A model generated the notes under the pieces. The model saw nothing but the letters and a program-made list of their open reading frames with translations. It was not told where the DNA came from and did no database searches. The translations under genes were made by a program, and so were the position numbers. A stretch of 33,357 nt of DNA from CAYRMV01 sp964425255 (lineage in GTDB: Bacteria > Bacteroidota > Bacteroidia > Flavobacteriales_D > Crocinitomicaceae), in the NCBI GenBank assembly GCA_964425255.1, contig CAYRMV010000019.1, positions 1 through 33,357 on the forward strand. Direction: 5' to 3'. Position 1 is the first letter of the stretch, and each line of letters opens with the position of its first letter. Below are positions 15,284-24,631 of the stretch, piece after piece.

Positions 15284-17155
15284 ATGAATTTCGATGCACG
15301 CAGGTATGTAATTGTCGTTTTTTTCCTCGTTGTAGGTGTAATTTACTCTATTCGTTTGTTTTACATGCAAGTGATAGATGTAAGCTGGACACTTTCTGCA
15401 CAAGAAATCGCCGAAAAACGCATCCAAATCACACCTCCTCGCGGAATCGTTTACGATCGAACAGGTAAAAAAATTGTTACCAACAAAACGTATTACAACC
15501 TCATGATGCGTGAGGCAGACATCAAAAATTTTGACACCGTTGCATTTGCTAAATTAATCGGTTGGACACCCCAAGAGGTAAAATACCGTTTCTACAACAT
15601 CAAAAAAGGGGAAGGCGTTTATTACAACAAAAACACTGGAAAAACGACATCCAATTACCAAAAAATCCGTTGGTATCCGTTTGTAAAAGAACTGACTGTG
15701 GAAGAAATTGCGAAAATTGCACCCTACTTACCCAATTTCCCTGGTTTTAAAGAAGAAATTACTTCCATGCGAAGTTATCCGTATGCGAACGCTGCCAATA
15801 TTTTAGGCTATCTATCGGAAGTAAATGCAGAAGAAATTGATAAAGATCGATTTTACAAACCGGGTGATAATATTGGTCGAGCAGGAATTGAACGATTTTA
15901 CGAAGAACAACTTCGCGGTCGAAAAGGAATCCATTATGTGGTGACTTCTGCCATGAACAATGCCATCGAACCCTATGCCGATGGAAAATACGACACAACT
16001 GCCAAACAAGGTCCGCCCTTAAAACTAGGAGTAGACATTGATTTACAAGCATACGGAGAAACATTGATGGTCAACAAAAGAGGTTGTATTGTTGCCATCG
16101 AACCGTCAACGGGTGAAATCTTATCGTTGGTTTCCGCACCGACTTTTGACCCCAACTTATTGGTAGGAAAACGAAATATTTCCAACAATTATCCGAAACT
16201 GGTGACAGACCCAACAATGCCTTTGTTTCCGAGACCACTTGCGGCAGAATATCCTCCTGGTTCGATTTTCAAATTGGTGCAGTCGCTAATTGCTTTGCAA
16301 GAAGGTGCAATCACGGTGGACACTGGTTTTCCTTGTACCAAAAGCTTGGTTGGCTGTCACAATCATCCACAAGCTACAGACATTCAAAAAGCAGTTCAAT
16401 ATTCGTGTAATCCTTATTACTATTATGCAGTGCGCAAACTGATTCAAGGCGGACGAGCAAAAGGACAATTTGCAGATGCAGAAGCAGGATTAAATCTTTG
16501 GTCAGATTACATGCAAAGTTTTGGACTCGGTCATCGGTTCGAAACAGATATCACTGGTTTGCGTCCAGGATTAATTCCAGATGCTTTGTATTACGACAAA
16601 TGGTATGGACATCACCGTTGGGCGTTTTCGACAATTCGCTCCATTTCGATTGGTCAAGGTGAAGTAAAAGTTACTCCACTTCAAATGGCCAATTTAGCAG
16701 CAATTATAGCAAACAAAGGTTGGTATTATACGCCGCATTTTGTGAAATCAATCGGTAAAGACGGACCACTCGAAGTATACAGGCGGAAACATTATACCAA
16801 AGTGAATTCATCGTATTACGACCCCATCATCGAGGGAATGAGACGCGTAGTGAACGAAGGTGGAGGAACTGGAGGAAGAGGAAAAATCACAGATATTGTT
16901 GTGTGTGGTAAAACAGGTACGGCACAAAATCCGCAAGGTGAAGACCACTCTGTATTTATTGCTTTTGCACCAATGGATAACCCAAAAATTGCGATTGCTG
17001 TTTATGTTGAAAATGCTGGATTTGGTGGAACTTGGGCAGCACCGATTTCTAGTTTGATGATAGAAAAATACTTGAAAGGAAAGATTACGGATAAAGAAAA
17101 AGAAAAACGCATCCTCGAAGCCAATTTAATGAATGTCAAGAAAAAAGGAAAATGA
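15284..17155 (+). CDS. mrdA: Penicillin-binding protein 2 (elongation transpeptidase)
   Basis: PBP2 (623 residues) is the class B transpeptidase that crosslinks peptidoglycan made by RodA. A single N-terminal membrane segment (about 8-27, VIVVFFLVVGVIYSIRLFYM) precedes the dimerisation domain (RGIVYDRTGKKIVTNKTYY). In the transpeptidase domain the active-site motifs are S327-I-F-K330, S374-C-N376 and K543-T-G545. The IGQGEVKVTPLQMANLAAIIAN stretch is also typical. Length is normal. Its stop overlaps the rodA start by 4 bp, fitting their function as a complex. Confidence 0.97.
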   Translation: MNFDARRYVIVVFFLVVGVIYSIRLFYMQVIDVSWTLSAQEIAEKRIQITPPRGIVYDRTGKKIVTNKTYYNLMMREADIKNFDTVAFAKLIGWTPQEVKYRFYNIKKGEGVYYNKNTGKTTSNYQKIRWYPFVKELTVEEIAKIAPYLPNFPGFKEEITSMRSYPYANAANILGYLSEVNAEEIDKDRFYKPGDNIGRAGIERFYEEQLRGRKGIHYVVTSAMNNAIEPYADGKYDTTAKQGPPLKLGVDIDLQAYGETLMVNKRGCIVAIEPSTGEILSLVSAPTFDPNLLVGKRNISNNYPKLVTDPTMPLFPRPLAAEYPPGSIFKLVQSLIALQEGAITVDTGFPCTKSLVGCHNHPQATDIQKAVQYSCNPYYYYAVRKLIQGGRAKGQFADAEAGLNLWSDYMQSFGLGHRFETDITGLRPGLIPDALYYDKWYGHHRWAFSTIRSISIGQGEVKVTPLQMANLAAIIANKGWYYTPHFVKSIGKDGPLEVYRRKHYTKVNSSYYDPIIEGMRRVVNEGGGTGGRGKITDIVVCGKTGTAQNPQGEDHSVFIAFAPMDNPKIAIAVYVENAGFGGTWAAPISSLMIEKYLKGKITDKEKEKRILEANLMNVKKKGK

Positions 17156-18549
17156 GTAGAAACGAATCCATCATTGGAAAAATCGATTGGGGATTATTCA
17201 TCGTTTTCCTCATTATGATTGGCATGGGATTAGCCAATGTATATTCGGCTGCCTATGATCCGGAACATCCTAACTTTTTTGATTTTTCCCAAAAATATGG
17301 AAAACAATTCCTTTGGGTAACCTTCTCTTTTTTCCTTGGTTTACTTGTTTTTTTGATTGATGCAGACATTTACCGAAAGTTTTCAATTCCAATTTACTTG
17401 TTTTGTATTTCCCTTTTAGTCGTGGTTCTTTTCATGCCTCCGATCAACGGTGCCCGTGCTTGGTTAGGAATTGGTTCTATGGGTATTCAACCTGCCGAAT
17501 TTGCAAAAATTGGAACAGCAATCGCTCTTGGAAGTTACATCAACACGCTCAATGTAAACCAACAAAGTGTCAAAACCGTTTTGATTGCCAATGCTATCTT
17601 ATTGGTTCCAATGGTTTTAATTCTACTTCAACCTGATGCGGGAACCTTTGTTGTGTTTACTTCATTTTTGTTTGTTTTATACCGAGAAGGCTTGACTTAC
17701 GACCCTATCATTCTGCAAATCACTAACTCAATTCCGGGTATCCGATACAAATCAACTTGGGTGGGATCTCACTTCATTCCGATTTTGGTTGCCGTGGTTT
17801 TTTTATCGATCATTACTTTGTTAATGAGCAACAACGTAATCACGTTTGAATCCTTTCCTGGCGTCGAAATCCCAGGATATTTAGGTGTTGTATTATCGCT
17901 CGTTTTAATCGCTTTTGTAGCTTATTTAATCCTCCGATGGATTTCTTCGAAAAGAGACAAAAGCCGCGTTTTAGCAATTGTCATTATCGGCTTCATTCTT
18001 TCACTAATAATTTCTGCTTCAGTTAATTATGGTTTTCAAGGTTTAGCTCCTCACCAGAAAAACCGAATCGAACTTGTCTTACACATGCGCGATGATCCAC
18101 ATGGAGATGACTACAACCGTTACCGTGCCATGGTAGCCGTTGGAAGTGGCGGTGCAACAGGAAAAGGATACAAAAATGCGAGTGTGGCGAGTGTCCGTTC
18201 CAATCACGTTCCTGAAAGTGAAACCGATTTTATCTTTTGTCCTTTAGCAGAAGAATGGGGTTTTGCCGGTAGCATCACGATTATATGTTTGTTTATGTTC
18301 ATGCTAATTCGAGTAGTAACGATTGCAGAAAGACAAAAATCACGCTTTAGCAGGGTTTATGCATACTCAGTCGCTATGATTTTATTTTATCACTTTGCTA
18401 TCAACTTGGGCATGAACATCGGATTTGCTCCCGTCATCGGGATTCCCCTTCCCTTTTTTAGTTCAGGGGGTTCCTCCATGATGTCGTTTTCCGTGATGAT
18501 TTTTATCTTACTGAAGTTGGATAGTCAGCGAACAGAAGTACTGGGTTAA
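17152..18549 (+). CDS. rodA: Rod shape-determining glycosyltransferase RodA (SEDS)
   Basis: RodA (465 residues) is the SEDS-family peptidoglycan polymerase of the elongasome. It is a polytopic membrane protein with about ten segments. SEDS motifs include INGARAWLGIGSMGIQPAEFAKI, LLQPDAGTFVVF, ESETDFIFCPLAEEWGFAGS and the C-terminal GIPLPFFSSGGSSMMS. It is about 90 residues longer than the classical E. coli protein. The extra length is mainly a central part with additional hydrophobic segments (about 200-300), which I recall as common in Bacteroidota. The last 47 bp overlap the tail of the DUF2490 gene on the other strand. Confidence 0.96.
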   Translation: MSRNESIIGKIDWGLFIVFLIMIGMGLANVYSAAYDPEHPNFFDFSQKYGKQFLWVTFSFFLGLLVFLIDADIYRKFSIPIYLFCISLLVVVLFMPPINGARAWLGIGSMGIQPAEFAKIGTAIALGSYINTLNVNQQSVKTVLIANAILLVPMVLILLQPDAGTFVVFTSFLFVLYREGLTYDPIILQITNSIPGIRYKSTWVGSHFIPILVAVVFLSIITLLMSNNVITFESFPGVEIPGYLGVVLSLVLIAFVAYLILRWISSKRDKSRVLAIVIIGFILSLIISASVNYGFQGLAPHQKNRIELVLHMRDDPHGDDYNRYRAMVAVGSGGATGKGYKNASVASVRSNHVPESETDFIFCPLAEEWGFAGSITIICLFMFMLIRVVTIAERQKSRFSRVYAYSVAMILFYHFAINLGMNIGFAPVIGIPLPFFSSGGSSMMSFSVMIFILLKLDSQRTEVLG

Positions 18550-19261
18550 CCTCATTGACTTTTCCTTTTTTGTCGGTTTTCTTCCCTTTTTTACTTTTTC
18601 TCCATTCGTAAGCGTAGCTAAGCGAAAGAATGTGTTCGCGTTTCCATGTTGGTAAATTAGTTGAAAACCCAAAGATGTATTTCACATCCAAACTATGTGG
18701 CCCTTTTAAGTTAATTTCTGTTCCTAATGCAAAACGAGTTCGGGTAAATCTTCTACCAAGAGGCTTGTTCTCCATGTTGTAAAACCATTCTAAATTGGAA
18801 TAGGGTTTTAGTTTCTTACTGAATTTCCATTCAATTCCAGGTCGAAATCGCCATGCATTATCAAATTCAGGAGAATAAGCTGACGCAAACTGATTGGCTG
18901 AAAAGCCCGTTTGATAACGAGTTCGAAATTGGATGCTTCCCCATTCGAATTTTTGTTTCAAATGAACATTGAAATTAAAACGATGGTTAACAGGAAAATT
19001 GTCAAATTCATTCGCTTTCTGTACCAACCGGTAATCGACTGAAACTTTTAATAGTTTCGAAACCTCATAACTTGCGGAAACTTCTTGAAAAAAAGTAGAT
19101 GGAAGTTGGTACTGATTCAAACGCATTTCTGAAGTCAATCCAAATTTCCATGCATCTTTGTAAGGTACTTCTAACGAGGCAGAAGTCCACAAATCAAACT
19201 CTCGTTGAGCAAGAAGCGTTGAAGGAAGTAGAAAAACAACCCAATAAAACAGTTTTCTCAT
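18503..19261 (-). CDS. DUF2490 outer-membrane beta-barrel-like protein
   Basis: This 252-residue protein has a signal peptide (MRKLFYWVVFLLPSTLLAQ). Alternating amphipathic strands rich in aromatic residues follow, for example DLWTSASLEVPYKDAWKFGLTSEMRLNQY, WGSIQFRTRYQTGF, LKPYSNLEWFYNMENKPLGRRFTRTRFALGTEI and HILSLSYAYEW. This matches DUF2490, predicted outer-membrane barrels of unknown function. The tail is lysine-rich (RKSKKGKKTDKKGKVNEV), and its last residues are encoded on the strand opposite the end of rodA. It is 17 bp downstream of the lipoprotein gene, probably in one operon. Confidence 0.85.
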   Translation of the reverse strand: MRKLFYWVVFLLPSTLLAQREFDLWTSASLEVPYKDAWKFGLTSEMRLNQYQLPSTFFQEVSASYEVSKLLKVSVDYRLVQKANEFDNFPVNHRFNFNVHLKQKFEWGSIQFRTRYQTGFSANQFASAYSPEFDNAWRFRPGIEWKFSKKLKPYSNLEWFYNMENKPLGRRFTRTRFALGTEINLKGPHSLDVKYIFGFSTNLPTWKREHILSLSYAYEWRKSKKGKKTDKKGKVNEVNPVLLFADYPTSVR

Positions 19262-19278
19262 ACAAACTTGGGTATTTA

Positions 19279-19680
19279 TTAATCTTTGATGACAATATTC
19301 CCCAAATCAATCGTCGATTTGTTCTTGGTAATTTCTGTCGAAACGATTACTTCTTCGATTCCTTCATCACAATCAAAACACTTGGAATAAACAAAAACAC
19401 GGTACTTTCCTTTGGTCAAAAAAGGAAATTCAAAACTACCATCATAACTTGTGCGAACGCGTTCGTTGTAAAAATTACTTGATTCACCATAAATGATGTA
19501 CACTTCAACATCTGCGCCAAAATATTCGCCTAACAAAGTGGTTCCATTTGTGTTGTAATTTTGTACAATAACCTTACCTTTTATCATTGAATTTCCGCCT
19601 TCTCCAGCGTACTTTTTACAAGAACTAAAACCCAAAGAAAGGATTACAATAAGGAATAAAAAAACGTTTTTCATTTTCAT
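19279..19680 (-). CDS. Small lipoprotein with a predicted beta-sandwich domain
   Basis: This 133-residue protein begins with a lipoprotein signal (MKMKNVFLFLIVILSLGFSSC); the lipobox cysteine is residue 21. The rest is a single domain resembling carboxypeptidase-regulatory or transthyretin-like folds: KGKVIVQNYNTNGT, VEVYIIYG, RTSYDGSFEFPFLTKGKYRVFVYS. A CFDC pair lies near residues 101-104. A second ATG two codons in is an alternative start. It is the first gene of a pair with the DUF2490 protein, which suggests both act at the outer membrane. Function is unknown. Confidence 0.8.
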   Translation of the reverse strand: MKMKNVFLFLIVILSLGFSSCKKYAGEGGNSMIKGKVIVQNYNTNGTTLLGEYFGADVEVYIIYGESSNFYNERVRTSYDGSFEFPFLTKGKYRVFVYSKCFDCDEGIEEVIVSTEITKNKSTIDLGNIVIKD

Positions 19681-19857
19681 TTTACAGATAATTTTTACGA
19701 AGTTGCAAACTTTTGTTGAATTATTTCGTCTAAGCTAGTAATTCGGTTAACAATTTATTAACATGAATTGAAATCAAAACTTTACTCCGTTTTGTTTCGA
19801 ATTCTCAAGAAGTAAGACGAACAAAGCACACAAAAGGTTAAAAATGAAAACTAGAAA

Positions 19858-22344
19858 ATGAAACTTCTCTTCACACTCATCTCCATTGCTTGGATAAGTT
19901 TTCAAGCTTCTGCTCAAGTTGTTATCAACGAATATTCTTGCTCGAATGTTTCCACCATTCAAGATGCATACAACGAATATGAAGATTGGATTGAACTGTA
20001 CAATTCAGGTACAACAGCAGTCAATTTGACAGGATACTTTCTATCAGATAAATCGACAAATCTCGATAAATGGGAAATTCCCAGTGGAACAATCAATCCA
20101 AACGGCTTCATGATGGTCTTCTGCTCAGGTAGGAATGCGATCAATGGTGGTCAATTGCACCCCGATTTTCGTTTGACGCAAACAAGCAACGAATGGATAA
20201 TTCTGTCCAATCCAAATTTGAATGTCGTTGATTCAATTAAAATTGTACACTTAACAAAAGCAAACCACTCCGTTGGAAGATCAACCAACGGCGCATCGGA
20301 TTGGAAACTTTTCACTACGCCAACTCCCAACGCAGCTAACAACGGTGCTATTCCTTTTTACACAGCAAAACCAGTTTTTTCGGTTCAACCTGGATTTTAT
20401 CCAAGCGCACAAAATGTGACCATTACATGTCCCGAAGCAGGAACAACCATTCGATACACCACAGATGGATCACAACCGACTCAAACTTCAACACTTTATT
20501 CGGGTCCAATAAACATTGCCAATACCCAAGTATTACGTGCAGTTGCATTTGGTGCCAATCAACCCAGTTTTACGACTTCTGGAACTTATTTTATCAATGT
20601 AAATCATACAATTCCCGTTTTGTCCGTTGCAGGTCAAGAAATTCAAACACTTTTGAATGGAAACAATGGAATTGAACCCGTTGGATTTTTTGAAATGTAT
20701 GAAGCCGACAAAAGTTTTGTTGACCGAGGTGAAGGAGAATTCAATAAACATGGAAATGATTCTTGGGCTTATGATCAACGTGGTTTTGACTTTGTGATGC
20801 GCGACCAATTGGGCTACAACGATGCAATAAACCATCAAATTTTCCCCGAAAAAAGCCGAGATGAATTCCAGCGTTTAATCATCAAAGCAGCTGCAAGTGA
20901 TAATTATCCTTTCGAAAATGGAGCCACTCATATCCGCGATGCTTTTGTACATACTTTATCTCAAAAAGCGGATCTTAAACTCGATGAACGTACGTGGAAA
21001 CCTTGTATCGTTTACTTAAATGGACAGTATTGGGGTGTCTACGAAATTCGGGAAAAAGTAGACGATTCTGATTTCACTGAATATTATTACCAACAAGATA
21101 AATTCAATCTACAATACCTCAAAACGTGGGGAGCAACTTGGGAAGAATATGGTGCACCAAATGCTGCATCAGATTGGGATGATTTAGTCAACTATGTTTC
21201 ATCCAACAACATGGGAGTTGCAGCAAATTTCAACTACGTGGATAGCTTACTCAATTGGGAATCCATGGTAGATTACTTTGTGTTAAATTCATACATTGTA
21301 AGCAAGGATTGGCTCAACTGGAACACAGGATGGTGGAGAGGCATGGATCCTAATGGAGATAAAAAGAAATGGCGCTACACCCTGTGGGATATGGACGCTT
21401 GTTTTGGACATTACACCAACTTTACAAGTATTCCCGATGAATCTGCTAATGCGGATCCGTGTAATGTTGAAAATCTACCCAACCCTGGTAATCAAGGGCA
21501 TACCACAATTATGCAAAAACTAGTTGATGAAAACCCAACAGTAAAACAATATTACATCACGCGGTATGCAGATTTGGTAAATACTTATTTTTCATGTGAT
21601 TATATGAACTATTTACTCGACAGTATGTTGACAAAAATTCAACCAGAAATGCAGCAGCATATCACACGTTGGGGAGGTAGTATGACTGAATGGCAAGCAA
21701 ACGTGCAAGATTTAAAAGACTTTATCGATGCACGATGCGCAGCACTCACCCAAGGAATGATTGATTGTTATGCCTTGGATGGTCCTTACGACTTTGTAGT
21801 TCATGTTTCACCTGTTGGAAGTGGTGAAATTCGTGTAAACTCTACTTGGGCTCCAAACTACCCTTGGAAAACGACATACTTTGGAGGTATAGAAACTAAA
21901 CTCTTAGCAAAACCAAATACAGGTTTTGTTTTTAGTCATTGGGAATTTGTCAATGGCCCACTTGTTCAAGCAAGCATCGAAGATACAAACGGTGTTTTCT
22001 TAACGGCTAACGATAGTGTTACCGCTATCTTTGTTCCAAATGGAGTGGTTCCTACACCAACTGGAAATACAGGAATACAAGTACCAACTGCATTTTCACC
22101 AAACTTAGATGGAATTAATGATTTCTTGACTTTGATCATTGGACCTGACGTACAACAATTCAAGTTTATTTTATTCGACCGATGGGGAAATAAGATTATT
22201 GAAACGGGTGAAGCGGGCTTTGCTTGGGACGGAAATTGGAACAATAAACCCGTGAATATTGGTGTGTATGCGTATCAATTAGAGATTTTCTACACCAACG
22301 GAAAACAAGAGTTAAAATCTGGAAACATCACTTTAACACGTTAG
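19858..22344 (+). CDS. Secreted CotH-kinase-like protein with lamin-tail and T9SS C-terminal domains
   Basis: This 828-residue multi-domain exported protein has a signal peptide at 1-19 (ending ASAQ). A lamin-tail domain covers about 20-115 (VVINEYSCSN, EDWIELYNSG, LTGYFLSDK). A chitobiase-C-terminal-like beta domain covers about 165-245 (TTIRYTTDGSQPTQTS). A CotH-type kinase domain spans about 290-590 (RLIIKAAASDNYPF, YLNGQYWGVYEIREKVDD, WRYTLWDMDACFGHY). A beta repeat with FSHWEF follows near 700. The C-terminal gliding-motility-associated domain starts at VPTAFSPNLDGINDFL and ends SGNITLTR, a type-B T9SS sorting signal. Known CotH proteins phosphorylate spore-coat proteins; the substrate here is unknown. 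The PorP/SprF-like gene starts 4 bp downstream. Confidence 0.9.
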   Translation: MKLLFTLISIAWISFQASAQVVINEYSCSNVSTIQDAYNEYEDWIELYNSGTTAVNLTGYFLSDKSTNLDKWEIPSGTINPNGFMMVFCSGRNAINGGQLHPDFRLTQTSNEWIILSNPNLNVVDSIKIVHLTKANHSVGRSTNGASDWKLFTTPTPNAANNGAIPFYTAKPVFSVQPGFYPSAQNVTITCPEAGTTIRYTTDGSQPTQTSTLYSGPINIANTQVLRAVAFGANQPSFTTSGTYFINVNHTIPVLSVAGQEIQTLLNGNNGIEPVGFFEMYEADKSFVDRGEGEFNKHGNDSWAYDQRGFDFVMRDQLGYNDAINHQIFPEKSRDEFQRLIIKAAASDNYPFENGATHIRDAFVHTLSQKADLKLDERTWKPCIVYLNGQYWGVYEIREKVDDSDFTEYYYQQDKFNLQYLKTWGATWEEYGAPNAASDWDDLVNYVSSNNMGVAANFNYVDSLLNWESMVDYFVLNSYIVSKDWLNWNTGWWRGMDPNGDKKKWRYTLWDMDACFGHYTNFTSIPDESANADPCNVENLPNPGNQGHTTIMQKLVDENPTVKQYYITRYADLVNTYFSCDYMNYLLDSMLTKIQPEMQQHITRWGGSMTEWQANVQDLKDFIDARCAALTQGMIDCYALDGPYDFVVHVSPVGSGEIRVNSTWAPNYPWKTTYFGGIETKLLAKPNTGFVFSHWEFVNGPLVQASIEDTNGVFLTANDSVTAIFVPNGVVPTPTGNTGIQVPTAFSPNLDGINDFLTLIIGPDVQQFKFILFDRWGNKIIETGEAGFAWDGNWNNKPVNIGVYAYQLEIFYTNGKQELKSGNITLTR

Positions 22345-22348
22345 CAAC

Positions 22349-23389
22349 ATGAAAAAAATAGTATGGATTCCAGCGGTATTGTTCTTTCTTGGTCTTTCAA
22401 AAACAGGAATAGCACAAGACATTCATTTTTCCCAAATTTCCGAAATACCATTGCTCTTAAATCCTGGTGCAACCGGTGCATTCAATGGTTGGGAACGTGT
22501 TCACATCAATCATCGGAATCAATGGTTAGGCGGAAGTACCCAATTTATGACTTCATCCATCGCAGCAGATCTGAATTTTTTCAAATCTGAAACAAGTAGC
22601 AACGCGTATCTTGGAGCAGGTGTTTTTTTCAACAATGACATTGGTGGAGACTCCCGATTCGGAAATCAAGCCGCAGCTGTTTCTCTAAGTGGAATTCTTC
22701 CTTTTGGATACACAGGACACAAACTTTCCGTTGGCTTACAAGGTGGATACGGATCTCGAAGCGGGGATTTAAATCGAGTTTATTTTGCCAATCAATGGAA
22801 CGGAACAACATTTGACCCTACACTTTCAGCAAATGAAAATGTCTCGTTAAAATCATTTCAATTTGTCGATCTTTCCACAGGAATATTTTATCAATACGAT
22901 GCCACTGAATCCTCTTTTTCTCGCAACAACAGCCAGCGATTTGAAGGTGGATTTTCGGTGTTTCATGTCAATAAACCTCGCATGGAACAAAATGGATTAC
23001 TCATCGATCGATTAAATAGAAAATGGGTGCTTCATGCTAGTTATTCACAAGAAATTGAAGGAACCGATTGGGCATTTGATGTATCAGGCGTACAATTTTT
23101 TCAAGGAAACCACAAACAAACTATTCTAGGAGGACGTGCTAAACACCGATTCCAAAACGGATCCAAAATCACCGGTTTTAAACAAGATGCATACGTTGGA
23201 TTTGGGGCTTATTTCCGTACATTCGATGCCGTAATACCAAGTTTTGCTATCGAGTGGAAAGGATTCAAATTTGGACTTTCATACGATGTTACTGTTTCTA
23301 AACTTCGTCGAACGAATAGCGGTGGAACATTGGAATTTTCATTGTCATATACCAACCGCAAGCATGCTGTTTTCAAGCGAAGAAGATAA
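22349..23389 (+). CDS. PorP/SprF family type IX secretion membrane protein
   Basis: This 346-residue protein has a signal peptide (ending GIAQ). The family start pattern DIHFSQISEIPLLLNPGATGAFNGWERVHINHRNQW follows, then beta-barrel-like strands such as FFNNDIGGDSRFGNQAAAVSLSGILPF, KLSVGLQGGYG and FKFGLSYDVTVSKL. PorP/SprF proteins sit in the outer membrane, and SprF is needed for surface delivery of the adhesin SprB. Copies next to type-B-CTD cargo genes are thought to be dedicated partners. It begins 4 bp after the CotH gene, so the two are co-transcribed and this is likely the partner of that cargo. It ends 2 bp from the convergent glycosyltransferase gene. Confidence 0.92.
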   Translation: MKKIVWIPAVLFFLGLSKTGIAQDIHFSQISEIPLLLNPGATGAFNGWERVHINHRNQWLGGSTQFMTSSIAADLNFFKSETSSNAYLGAGVFFNNDIGGDSRFGNQAAAVSLSGILPFGYTGHKLSVGLQGGYGSRSGDLNRVYFANQWNGTTFDPTLSANENVSLKSFQFVDLSTGIFYQYDATESSFSRNNSQRFEGGFSVFHVNKPRMEQNGLLIDRLNRKWVLHASYSQEIEGTDWAFDVSGVQFFQGNHKQTILGGRAKHRFQNGSKITGFKQDAYVGFGAYFRTFDAVIPSFAIEWKGFKFGLSYDVTVSKLRRTNSGGTLEFSLSYTNRKHAVFKRRR

Positions 23390-23391
23390 AT

Positions 23392-24510
23392 TTATCTCTT
23401 TTGGAATACCTCTTCAATCGTTTCCCAGACTTTTTGAGCTGTAAAATCCCAAGAAAATAAGTCTTTTCTTTTTCTTCCTGCTTCAATCAACTGTTGACGC
23501 AATGATTCGTTTGTCTCCAATTGATACAAAGCATTCGCTATCGAATCCACATCCATCGGGTCGACATAAAAAGCTGCTTCGGCTGCTACTTCTGGAAGCG
23601 ATGTTTTATTTCCAGCTATCAACGGAACTTCTGCTCGCATAGCTTCTACCAAAGGAATACCAAAACCTTCAAAATAAGGAACGAAAGCCAAGCAATATGC
23701 CGCTCCCATCACTTTTGTTAATTCCTCCAATGCCAAATGACCAGTGATGTGAACCGATGATTGAAGTTCGGATTCGATTTCAACAGGGAATTGCTTCCAC
23801 ATCAATGACCCAACAATGACCAAATCCAGTTTACCTCCAGCTAATTTATACTTTCGAAAAGCTTGTAAAAGGCGAGCTAAATTTTTACGTGGATGCAAAG
23901 CGCCAACAAATAAAAAATATTCCTTTGCGTTTGAGTAGCGTTGTTTAACTTGAGTTATTTCTTCTTCTGTTAAAGGAACAAAAGCTTCCGAAGCACCATT
24001 CCACGCCACCTGAATAAGCGATTCTGAAATGCCATACGTTTGAACAATATCTTGCTTCGAATATTCAGAAACGGTAATAATTTGTGCGGCTTTTTGAGCA
24101 AATTTTGGAAAAAAGTGTCGCAAATAAACTCTAGCCGACCAAGGAATATCCAACGGATAATGCTCAAAATTCAAATCGTGAATAACTGGAATTTGTGGAA
24201 CAGATGAACCGAGTGAAAGATAACCATCCGGTGAAAAAAAGACATCTGCTTGGTATTTTTTCAATGCTTTTTTGACTGCTATTTCAAACCAAAGATAAAA
24301 TAAGATAGGATGACGAGCAGGTGGAGATAAAACAACGGGAACCACATTTTCACCAAAAATAAACCGTTTATCAAAAGGTCGATCAAAGAAAAAAAGAAAA
24401 GTATGCTCAGGATGTTGTTCCACCATGCGCTTTACCACTTCATAAGTAAACCAACCAAAACCTTCCATTTTTGTAGGAAGCAAAAAACGAGTATTGACCG
24501 CAATGCGCAT
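23392..24510 (-). CDS. Glycosyltransferase, GT-B fold (GT4-like)
   Basis: This 372-residue GT-B enzyme resembles family 4. The N-terminal acceptor domain includes TKMEGFGWFTYEVVKRMVEQHPEHTFLFFFDRPF. The C-terminal nucleotide-sugar domain starts at YFLFVGALHPRKNLARLLQAFRKY. The conserved E-x7-E signature is seen in YFEGFGIPLVEAMRAEVPLIAGNKTSLPEVA. No signal peptide is present, so it is cytoplasmic, probably in surface polysaccharide or glycolipid synthesis. Donor and acceptor cannot be told from sequence. No other sugar gene lies nearby. A -7-like TACCTTCG ends 7 bp before the start codon. Confidence 0.9.
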   Translation of the reverse strand: MRIAVNTRFLLPTKMEGFGWFTYEVVKRMVEQHPEHTFLFFFDRPFDKRFIFGENVVPVVLSPPARHPILFYLWFEIAVKKALKKYQADVFFSPDGYLSLGSSVPQIPVIHDLNFEHYPLDIPWSARVYLRHFFPKFAQKAAQIITVSEYSKQDIVQTYGISESLIQVAWNGASEAFVPLTEEEITQVKQRYSNAKEYFLFVGALHPRKNLARLLQAFRKYKLAGGKLDLVIVGSLMWKQFPVEIESELQSSVHITGHLALEELTKVMGAAYCLAFVPYFEGFGIPLVEAMRAEVPLIAGNKTSLPEVAAEAAFYVDPMDVDSIANALYQLETNESLRQQLIEAGRKRKDLFSWDFTAQKVWETIEEVFQKR

Positions 24511-24516
24511 GGAATA

Positions 24517-24524
24517 CGAAGGTA
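24517..24524 (-). promoter_or_regulatory. Possible -7 element of the glycosyltransferase gene
   Basis: TACCTTCG on minus has one mismatch to TAnnTTTG and ends just before the start codon (ATG at 24510). A -33 TTG at the right spacing is not clear. If used, the mRNA would have almost no leader. Confidence 0.35.
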
Positions 24525-24631
24525 CAATTATTCTTCGGTTTTAGCTACTGATAGTCAAGGTCAAAAAAGGAAAATTTGTCCATATTCCCAATAATCAGTA
24601 ATTTGGTGTATTATTTGTAGAAGAGTCAACC

